NCBI GenBank assembly: GCA_030669135.1
Contig: DAOVEE010000134.1
Location: 1 to 5,266 of the forward strand
Direction: 5' to 3'
Source of the DNA: Candidatus Bathyarchaeota archaeon
GTDB lineage: Archaea; Thermoproteota; Bathyarchaeia; TCS64
Length of the DNA: 5,266 bases
Part shown: positions 1 through 4,238 of the stretch, piece after piece
How positions within the stretch are numbered: the stretch's first letter is position 1
How the letters are laid out: the number at the start of each line of letters is the position of its first letter
Notes under the pieces: generated by a model
The model's database searches: none
What the model was told of the DNA's origin: nothing
What the model saw: only the letters and a program-made list of their open reading frames with translations
Position numbers and translations under genes: made by a program

Positions 1-609
1 GACTATGTAACCGGCTACATATCCGAGGAGGACGCCGCCGAGCACCTTCACCAGCGTTATTTGCAGGACCTCGAAGCTGGTTATGGTCCCCGCCTCGATA
101 ATTATGAGGAGTATGCTGTAGACGATGATGGCGAATCCGTCGTTGAACAGGCTCTCCCCGGCCACTATGAGCTGGAAACGCCTAATCACGCCGAGCTGCT
201 TGAACGTCGCGATTACCGATACAGGGTCGGTGGGGGCCACTATTATCCCCAGCATGAACGACTCGATCCAAGTTAGGCCCAGGATGTAGTGGGTGTACAG
301 CCCCACCGCAGCCACCATCAGCGCAGTACCCAGTACCGCGTAGGTCAGTATAATGTCGCTGTCGTCTATCAAGCCCTCTATGTCCAAGGTGAGGGTCTCG
401 TTGAATAAAATGGGCGGCAGGAGGATGGTGAGGAAGATCGCCGGCGAGAGCTCAGGCAGGGTGAGCCTGGGCACCCAGGCCGCCAGTAATCCAGCGAATA
501 TGAACGCTATGGTGGACGGGAAGTTGACCTGACGGGCCACGAGGGAGATCACCACGACCAGGATGAGGATATTGTATATCGCATCAAACTGACCGAGCCC
601 AACCTCCAT
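1..609 (-). CDS. Na+/H+ antiporter, CPA1 (NhaP-like) family, N-terminal part
   Basis: This is an inner-membrane cation/proton exchanger of the CPA1 superfamily. It runs off the left edge of the window, so only 203 codons from the ATG at 609 are visible, with no stop. Hydrophobic segments lie at about residues 11-26, 31-46, 57-70, 87-110, 115-135 and 155-171. Two signatures identify the family: PTDP at 126-129, matching the conserved TDP of the unwound helix in NhaP proteins, and GESLFNDG at 151-158, which contains the Asn-Asp pair (N156, D157) of the electroneutral CPA1 ion site. Known CPA1 proteins exchange Na+ (or K+) for H+ and serve pH and salt homeostasis; the ion cannot be told here. 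The start is chosen because it gives a short N-terminus before the first helix and sits 37 nt from a TATA-like box. The gene is transcribed away from the macrodomain gene. Confidence 0.93.
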   Translation of the reverse strand, partial: MEVGLGQFDAIYNILILVVVISLVARQVNFPSTIAFIFAGLLAAWVPRLTLPELSPAIFLTILLPPILFNETLTLDIEGLIDDSDIILTYAVLGTALMVAAVGLYTHYILGLTWIESFMLGIIVAPTDPVSVIATFKQLGVIRRFQLIVAGESLFNDGFAIIVYSILLIIIEAGTITSFEVLQITLVKVLGGVLLGYVAGYIV

Positions 610-638
610 AGGTAATCAGTCTTCTAGAAGATACCGAA

Positions 639-646
639 AATAAAAG
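639..646 (-). promoter_or_regulatory. Candidate TATA box of the antiporter gene
   Basis: The minus strand reads CTTTTATT, a good archaeal TATA-like element, with its first base 37 nt ahead of the antiporter ATG at 609. With the usual spacing of about 26 nt to the transcription start, the RNA would start near 616 and have a leader of only about 8 nt. No Shine-Dalgarno sequence is visible before the ATG, which fits. Position and composition are the only evidence. Confidence 0.5.
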
Positions 647-809
647 CTATACACCATATTGTTCTATGGTTACAAGCCACTAAGCGAGACAGCCTCGGAA
701 AATGAGTGAAAAAACGTATCAAGCGCTTATATCAAGAGGTAGAAGCCTATCCCATCGTTTACTAGCCCTCACATAGTATAGAGCAGCGGAAAAGAGACTA
801 AAGAGGATA

Positions 810-864
810 AAACACCCGTTTTTGCGCCTTTTAGATGCAGAAACCCCGTTTTTTTGCCTTTTTA
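810..864. repeat. Two imperfect 24-nt direct repeats with T-runs, 31 bp apart
   Basis: Copy 1 (810-833) reads AAACACCCGTTTTTGCGCC followed by TTTTA. Copy 2 (841-864) reads AAACCCCGTTTTTTTGCC followed by TTTTTA. The copies start 31 bp apart, close to three helical turns, so both would face the same side of the DNA. Each ends in a TATA-like CCTTTTA or CCTTTTTA on the plus strand, and each holds a run of five or seven T. They could therefore be tandem promoter or regulator sites for the macrodomain gene, or T-run terminators of an upstream plus-strand RNA. Nothing in the sequence decides between these. Confidence 0.6.
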
Positions 865-928
865 TCTGGTTTGGGTGGAGGGTTGTCGAGGTGCAGCCCA
901 AGGATGTCTTCGGGACGGGGGAAACCGT

Positions 929-936
929 CTTATGAA
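929..936 (+). promoter_or_regulatory. Candidate TATA box of the macrodomain gene (leaderless)
   Basis: CTTATGAA lies 21-28 nt ahead of the ATG at 957, with the purine-rich GAAAC a few bases upstream, as for a TFB-recognition element. A start about 26 nt from the box centre falls within one or two bases of the ATG, so the mRNA would be leaderless. That fits the lack of a Shine-Dalgarno sequence. The box departs from the TTTATA-type consensus, so support is moderate. Confidence 0.42.
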
Positions 937-956
937 CATGTACCGGAATTGGATTC

Positions 957-1499
957 ATGATGTTCGGCCGCACGAGGGTAAGGCTGGTTAGGGGCGACAT
1001 CACGCACCAGGAGACCGACGCTGTGGTGAACGCCGCGAACAGCAGCCTGATGGGCGGCGGAGGGGTGGACGGAGCCATACACAGGGCCGGTGGCCCAGCG
1101 ATCCTCTCGGAGTGTATGGAGATAAGGAGGACAAGGTACCCGGACGGGCTCCCCACCGGGGAGGCAGTTATAACATCTGGCGGCAACCTGAGGGCCCGGT
1201 ATGTGATCCACACCGTGGGTCCGGTCTGGCGGGGCGGAGGCAGCGACGAGGAGAAGCTGCTGGCCGCCGCCTACAGGAACTCGCTCCGGGTCGCCCAGGA
1301 GAACGGGTTGAGGACGATAGCGTTCCCCTCCATAAGCACCGGCGCTTACGGGTACCCGGTGGAGAAGGCCGCCTGGACCGCCCTCTCGGCGGTCAAGGGT
1401 TTCATCGAGGAGACCCCCATCCTCGACGAGGTCGTCTTCGTGCTGTTCAGCGAGGGGGACTACGAGGCATACTTGAGGGCCTTAACGGCGTTATGGTAG
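957..1499 (+). CDS. Macrodomain protein, probable O-acetyl-ADP-ribose deacetylase / ADP-ribosyl hydrolase
   Basis: This 180-residue cytoplasmic protein is a single macrodomain, the usual length for stand-alone members such as AF1521 and YmdB. Family motifs appear in order: GDIT at 13-16, VVNAANSS at 23-30, the glycine-rich loop GGGGVDGAIHRAGG at 33-46, LPTGEA at 65-70, YVIHTVGP at 82-89 and the phosphate-binding loop SISTGAYGYP at 125-134. Known members bind ADP-ribose and remove O-acetyl from OAADPr or ADP-ribose from modified proteins or nucleic acids. The Asn pair and the GGGVD loop used by MacroD-type hydrolases are intact, so activity is likely, but the substrate is inferred. Two ATG codons are adjacent at 957 and 960, and either could start a leaderless message. 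The gene converges on the oxidoreductase gene, with a 32-bp gap and no clear terminator hairpin between them. Confidence 0.95.
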   Translation: MMFGRTRVRLVRGDITHQETDAVVNAANSSLMGGGGVDGAIHRAGGPAILSECMEIRRTRYPDGLPTGEAVITSGGNLRARYVIHTVGPVWRGGGSDEEKLLAAAYRNSLRVAQENGLRTIAFPSISTGAYGYPVEKAAWTALSAVKGFIEETPILDEVVFVLFSEGDYEAYLRALTALW

Positions 1500-1531
1500 A
1501 GAATTAGATTCAGGGCGGGTAGGGCCGACGG

Positions 1532-2761
1532 TTAGGGGCGCCACTCGCCTCTCATCACGTCAGGCGTGTAGCCCTTCAAGGCTCCGGGGCTGAAGCCCAG
1601 CGTCTTCTCCTGCTCCGCCGACTTGTACGCGGCCATCATGAGCTGGGTAACGAGCAAGCCGTCCATCCAGTTCTCGCGGGGCATCCTGCCCTCCCTGAAG
1701 CACTCCACCATGTGCCTGTTCTCGTGCTGGTAGCCGTAGGCGACGGCCTCGTCGGGGATCACAGGCATCAAGCCCTGCTCGGCGGCCTGCTTCTCCAAGA
1801 ACTCCTCGCTGGGCGGCGCCTCCACGTTCCTGCTGAAGAAGACGGTGAGCTCCTGGCTGAGGCTGTTTATGGCGAGGCTGTACTCTGGGCCGAGGGCTTC
1901 GAGGCTGAGCCTGAGGCCGGGGCCCACGTAGTTCCAGCTGGTCTTCGCCTCCGAGAGGAGGAGCTGTCCTTCGTCGTCCTCGTATAGTATGTTCACGGAG
2001 GCGTAGTCCTCGGCAGGAGCCTCACGGTAGTCGACGCCGTGGGTCTCCTTTAGCTGGGAGAGGTACGGCTCCCGGGTCCACTTGAGGGACGCTGTCGCGG
2101 CCTGCACCTTGAGGGGCTTCAGGCTGGTCTTGGGCTTCTCCGGGTCTGACAATAGGTACCTGTCGGCCTCGATGCTGTGGCAGCTCATGTCGAGGAGGAC
2201 GCCCCCGCCGCTCAGCCGGGGGTCCCAGAACCAACTGTTGTAGGGGCCTCCGTGCTCCTCCGCCGCCCGGGCGAGGTATGGCCGGCCCGTGTTGGCGGCG
2301 CCGTGCCTCCACACAGCCTCCTTCCCCTTCACGACCGAAGGGGCGAAGACCTGGTTCTCCAGGTAGCCGTGGAGGAGCCCCGTGCCTTCCATGAGCCTCA
2401 TCATCTCATCTGCCTCGTCCACGGTCCTCGCCAAGGGCTTCTCGCAGGCGACGCCGACCAGGTCGTTCCGGCCCTGCTTGGCCTCCTCGGCCACCGCCTC
2501 CACGGTCTCTAACCTTGTGAAGTTGGGTGTCATGACCCAGACCGCGTCCACGCCGGGGTCCTCCAGCATCTCGTGGAGGTCGGTGTACACGGCGGGCTTA
2601 CCCAGACCGAGGGTCTCGGTGTAGGAGGCGAGCTCCCTGGCCGAAGCCTCCCTGTGGTTGTAGATGGCCTTGATGTCAGCGCCGCGCACCCCCGTCCAGG
2701 ACGCAGCCATGAAACGCGCGATGAACCCCGCACCGATGAACCCCACGCCAAGTCTATTCAA
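1532..2761 (-). CDS. Gfo/Idh/MocA-family NAD(P)-dependent oxidoreductase
   Basis: This 409-residue soluble protein has an N-terminal Rossmann fold followed by the alpha/beta domain of the Gfo/Idh/MocA family. The dinucleotide loop is GFIGAGFIARF at 8-18, and the family Glu-Lys-Pro motif is CEKPLA at 106-111. The catalytic-region motif GGGVLLDMSCHSIE at 185-198 gives Asp191 and His195, matching the D-x-x-x-H of the family. Members oxidise or reduce sugars, inositols or related polyols; the substrate cannot be read here. The length is slightly above the common 330-400 range, with a C-terminal tail. The start is a TTG at 2761. An in-frame TGA lies three codons upstream, and the next possible start (GTG at 2746) would cut into the first beta strand, so TTG is the best choice. 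It lies 124 bp downstream of the riboswitch-controlled gene on the same strand. Confidence 0.93.
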   Translation of the reverse strand: MNRLGVGFIGAGFIARFMAASWTGVRGADIKAIYNHREASARELASYTETLGLGKPAVYTDLHEMLEDPGVDAVWVMTPNFTRLETVEAVAEEAKQGRNDLVGVACEKPLARTVDEADEMMRLMEGTGLLHGYLENQVFAPSVVKGKEAVWRHGAANTGRPYLARAAEEHGGPYNSWFWDPRLSGGGVLLDMSCHSIEADRYLLSDPEKPKTSLKPLKVQAATASLKWTREPYLSQLKETHGVDYREAPAEDYASVNILYEDDEGQLLLSEAKTSWNYVGPGLRLSLEALGPEYSLAINSLSQELTVFFSRNVEAPPSEEFLEKQAAEQGLMPVIPDEAVAYGYQHENRHMVECFREGRMPRENWMDGLLVTQLMMAAYKSAEQEKTLGFSPGALKGYTPDVMRGEWRP

Positions 2762-2780
2762 GATGAGTCACGTGTATGAT

Positions 2781-2796
2781 TCACCCTCATGGGTGA
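2781..2796. repeat. 16-nt inverted repeat upstream of the oxidoreductase, possible operator
   Basis: TCACCC-TCAT-GGGTGA has perfect 6-bp arms and a 4-nt spacer. It lies 20-35 nt ahead of the TTG start of the oxidoreductase, in the zone where TBP/TFB or RNA polymerase would bind. This is a typical position for an archaeal repressor site. The short arms mean chance cannot be excluded. It could also form a hairpin if the RNA starts upstream. Confidence 0.4.
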
Positions 2797-2805
2797 TATG
2801 TTTTT
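2795..2805 (-). promoter_or_regulatory. Weak candidate promoter of the oxidoreductase gene
   Basis: The minus strand holds AAAAACATATC, the only A/T-rich TATA-like patch at a sensible distance (about 35-45 nt) from the TTG at 2761. It would give a leader of roughly 10-14 nt. It abuts and slightly overlaps the inverted repeat at 2781-2796. Read-through from the gene upstream on the same strand is an alternative. Confidence 0.25.
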
Positions 2806-2820
2806 CACGCCTCCCTCAGC

Positions 2821-2835
2821 AGGAAGGAAAAGAGG
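2821..2835 (-). terminator. Possible pyrimidine-rich terminator after the P-loop gene
   Basis: About 50 nt after the stop of the riboswitch-controlled gene, the minus strand carries the pyrimidine tract CCTCTTTTCCTTCCT. A short hairpin candidate, CCCA-AAA-TGGG (2862-2852), lies between the stop and the tract. Archaeal termination often needs only a T-rich run, but this run is interrupted by C, so support is weak. Confidence 0.22.
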
Positions 2836-2885
2836 CGCTGTGTTACTCGAGCCCATTTTGGGTCCGTATTAAACAGCCGGGGGGG

Positions 2886-3437
2886 CTAGAGCTGTATCAC
2901 CTGGTCCATCTTTGAGCCGAGACGCGTCATGAGGGTCCTCTCGCGCCGGGATACGCCGGTGCCCAGGTCGTCGCCATGATCGGAGCCTATGCAGCCCGTG
3001 AGTACGACGGTGTCTACCTCCCTGATGGCGTCCCAGAGGGTCTGCAGCGTGCCTCTCTGCAGGTGAAGGTGGACGTAGTTTATGAAGAGCGTGTCCGTCG
3101 AGCCCTTGAACTGTTCTAGCAGGGCCTCCGTTATGTCGCGGTTGTACTCGGCGAGCCTGACGAGCTCCTCGGGGGTCTCGGCGGTGATCCTCGGGGTCTT
3201 CACGAGCTTGCTGCTCAACACCCTGACCCTGGGAGAGTCGCCGTTGTACAGGCGACCGCCAACATGGGCGCCGTCCTTGGTGCGAAGCGACGGAGAGAAG
3301 TCTATGACCGTGATGAGCCCCTTCGCCTCCTCTATGGCTTCCTCCAAGAGTCTCCGCGCGTACTCGATCTTACCTGAGCCCAGGTCCCCCGTGATCAGGG
3401 TCTTCCTGCCGTTGAGGTCCGAGTAGGAGTACTCCAT
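2886..3437 (-). CDS. TPP-riboswitch-controlled P-loop-like protein of unknown function
   Basis: I do not recognise a named family for this 183-residue, probably cytoplasmic protein. A beta strand leads into GDLGSGKI at residues 17-24, which matches Walker A (GxxxxGK) except that Ile24 replaces the usual Ser/Thr. A second strand ends in TVIDF at 43-47, and LFINYV at 117-122 is where a Walker B Asp might be expected but Asn stands. LTGCIG (146-151), an Arg-rich RRER (164-167) and a final strand MDQVIQL complete a plausible P-loop fold. It may be a nucleotide-binding sensor or a kinase-like enzyme with an altered metal site. The ATG at 3437 is preferred: AGGGTG lies 7 nt upstream and the riboswitch with its downstream hairpin then falls in the 5' leader. 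The alternative ATG at 3476 would add 13 residues encoded by that hairpin. TPP control suggests a role in thiamin supply, salvage or transport. Confidence 0.8.
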   Translation of the reverse strand: MEYSYSDLNGRKTLITGDLGSGKIEYARRLLEEAIEEAKGLITVIDFSPSLRTKDGAHVGGRLYNGDSPRVRVLSSKLVKTPRITAETPEELVRLAEYNRDITEALLEQFKGSTDTLFINYVHLHLQRGTLQTLWDAIREVDTVVLTGCIGSDHGDDLGTGVSRRERTLMTRLGSKMDQVIQL

Positions 3438-3480
3438 GCGTATACACCCTATTATATTGGAGCCGGTGGCTCCCATACCA
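3438..3480 (-). promoter_or_regulatory. Probable expression platform of the TPP riboswitch, with ribosome site
   Basis: Between the aptamer and the ATG at 3437 lies a perfect hairpin, GGAGCC-ACC-GGCTCC (3473-3459), then AATATAAT and the Shine-Dalgarno-like AGGGTG (3450-3445), 7 nt from the start. The CACC at 3468-3465 can pair with GGTG at 3448-3445 and hide the ribosome site, and this pairing competes with the hairpin. No T-run follows the hairpin, so translational control is more likely than termination. The mechanism is inferred from base pairing only. Confidence 0.45.
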
Positions 3481-3588
3481 CGAGAGAACGTTTCAACCTT
3501 TTCCCTCCGCCAGCATTATCTGGTTCAGGTTCCTCGGGTCGACCCTGAGTCCTCTCAGCCGAGCGCCTCCCAGCTCCCCCCGTCTCTC
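3481..3588 (-). promoter_or_regulatory. TPP riboswitch (thiamin box / THI element)
   Basis: This RNA aptamer binds thiamin pyrophosphate and normally lowers expression of the downstream gene. Read 5' to 3' on the minus strand, the conserved parts are all present and in order. GGGGGG (3581-3576) forms the P2 side. GAGC/GCTC (3576-3573 with 3564-3561) forms P3. The pyrimidine-sensor CUGAGA follows at 3558-3553, then ACCC (3539-3536) as the other P2 strand and ACCUGA (3530-3525). P5 is CCAG-AUAAUG-CUGG (3523-3510), and GCGGAGGGAA ends at 3501. The P5 stem is CCAG/CUGG instead of the common CUGG/CCAG, a compensatory change that keeps pairing. GAGAGACG (3588-3581) can close the whole element by pairing with CGTTCTCTC (3490-3482), with one bulged T. 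The element sits directly ahead of the P-loop-like gene. TPP riboswitches are known in archaea such as Thermoplasma but are uncommon there. Confidence 0.95.
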
Positions 3589-3598
3589 AGAGTCATTA

Positions 3599-3615
3599 CT
3601 TATATAAGATTTAAG
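3599..3615. promoter_or_regulatory. Compact two-way promoter (TATA boxes for both strands)
   Basis: CTTATATAAGATTTAAG holds a perfect 10-bp palindrome, CTTATATAAG (3599-3608), that reads as a TATA box on both strands, plus GATTTAAG (3608-3615). On the plus strand, TTTAAG lies 24 nt before the ATG at 3639, giving a leaderless or nearly leaderless peroxiredoxin message. On the minus strand, CTTAAATC (3615-3608) predicts a start near 3585, at the beginning of the riboswitch, while the palindrome predicts one near 3577. Which box serves which direction is inferred from spacing. Confidence 0.62.
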
Positions 3616-3638
3616 CCCTGTGGGGCTGACCGATATCC

Positions 3639-4166
3639 ATGAGGCTGAAGGCGGGAGACGCTGCTCCGGGCTTCGAGTTGGACTCCGTGAACATGGGCGC
3701 CGTATCCTTGGAGGCCCTCAGGGGCGATGCGGTTCTGCTGGTCTTCGGCAGGTACTTCGGGTGCCCCGTTTGCCAGTATGACTTCGACCTGCTACTAGGC
3801 ATCCAAGAAGAGGTGATAGAGAAGGCCCGGATAGTGTATCTGGTGCAGTCCACGCCGGAGTCAGCTAGGGCGTTCATCGAGGGCATGGATGTGATGTTCC
3901 CCGTGATCCCGGTGCCCAAGACGGACGGCGGGTACAGGGTCTACGACGACTACTGCGTAGGCAGGGTGAGCGTAGGTATCCTGGTGGCCGTGTTGAGGAG
4001 GTCGAGAGACGCCGGGAGGGCGGGGAAGAAGCACGGCCCATACGAGGGGACGGAGACCCAGTCCCCCGCAGACTTCGTGGTGGATGGGAGCGGGATCATC
4101 AGGCGGGCTCACTACGGTCTTTTCGAGCCGGAGGATGTCCTCGGCGCTCTGGGCCGTCTGAGCTGA
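3639..4166 (+). CDS. Peroxiredoxin-like thioredoxin-fold protein (AhpC/TSA superfamily) with CPVC motif
   Basis: This 175-residue cytoplasmic protein belongs to the AhpC/TSA-redoxin superfamily. The opening KAGDAAPGFELDSV (4-17) is the usual peroxiredoxin start, and the active region is GRYFGCPVCQYDF at 37-49, with Cys42 and Cys45 forming a CxxC. The closing SPADFVVDGSGIIRRAHYG (142-160) matches the PadFviD-x-xG-x-I-x-x-x-hyG block of the family. A third cysteine is at 106. The RYFGCPVC form with a CxxC resembles the PRXL2/AhpC-TSA_2 group more than classic two-Cys peroxiredoxins, whose peroxidatic Cys sits in a P-x-x-x-T-x-x-C loop that is absent here. It may therefore be a thiol oxidoreductase rather than a true peroxidase. 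The start follows a TATA-like box by 24 nt and fits the family N-terminus. The gene diverges from the TPP-riboswitch gene across a shared promoter. Confidence 0.88.
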   Translation: MRLKAGDAAPGFELDSVNMGAVSLEALRGDAVLLVFGRYFGCPVCQYDFDLLLGIQEEVIEKARIVYLVQSTPESARAFIEGMDVMFPVIPVPKTDGGYRVYDDYCVGRVSVGILVAVLRRSRDAGRAGKKHGPYEGTETQSPADFVVDGSGIIRRAHYGLFEPEDVLGALGRLS

Positions 4167-4208
4167 CGGCGGCGGTAAACGTATCGACCATGCATGGGAA
4201 GCGCCACG

Positions 4209-4214
4209 TTTAAG
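4209..4214 (+). promoter_or_regulatory. Candidate TATA box giving a leaderless GTG start at 4239
   Basis: TTTAAG lies 25 nt ahead of the GTG at 4239, nearly the same spacing as the TTTAAG 24 nt ahead of the peroxiredoxin ATG. If it is used, transcription would start almost exactly at the GTG. It falls inside the longer reading frame that begins at the ATG at 4194, so it supports the shorter protein. Co-transcription with the peroxiredoxin gene remains possible. Confidence 0.35.
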
Positions 4215-4238
4215 GGGTGCCTGCTGTCTAACACGATC

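Larger units (their letters stand above)
610..956. other. 347-bp divergent intergenic region, no convincing gene
   Basis: This spacer separates the minus-strand antiporter from the plus-strand macrodomain gene and is visibly richer in A and T than the genes around it. It holds TATA-like boxes for both flanking genes, another TATA-like CTTATATC at 726-733 on the plus strand, a tandem imperfect repeat with T-runs at 810-864, and one tiny reading frame (702-776, 24 codons, beginning MSEKTYQALI) that cannot be supported. I find no tRNA, no C/D or H/ACA guide-RNA signature and no transposon end. A short plus-strand RNA starting near 756 and ending in the T-runs at about 850-860 is possible but unproven. 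Confidence 0.6.

Noticed and set aside
61..276. A 71-codon plus-strand frame opposite the antiporter
   Set aside because: The antiporter on the other strand carries clear family motifs. This frame is its acidic antisense shadow.
702..776. A 24-codon frame starting MSEKTYQALI in the intergenic region
   Set aside because: It is too short, has no ribosome site or well-placed promoter, and there is no comparative evidence. It may be chance.
719..1213. A 164-codon minus-strand open frame overlapping the macrodomain gene
   Set aside because: It runs antisense through the conserved macrodomain motifs, has low-complexity Ser/Pro-rich composition and no family resemblance. It is a shadow of a GC-rich gene.
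1500..1531. Terminator between the convergent macrodomain and oxidoreductase genes
   Set aside because: The 32-bp gap shows neither a hairpin nor a T-run on either strand.
2769..2774. CACGTG palindrome upstream of the oxidoreductase
   Set aside because: A 6-bp palindrome is expected by chance, and E-box factors are not relevant in archaea.
3536..3545. GGGTCGACCC palindrome as a possible operator
   Set aside because: It lies inside the TPP riboswitch, where the local pairing is better explained by RNA structure.
3436..3642. A 68-codon plus-strand frame across the riboswitch
   Set aside because: The region is a structured RNA leader on the minus strand plus a promoter. The frame has no domain resemblance.
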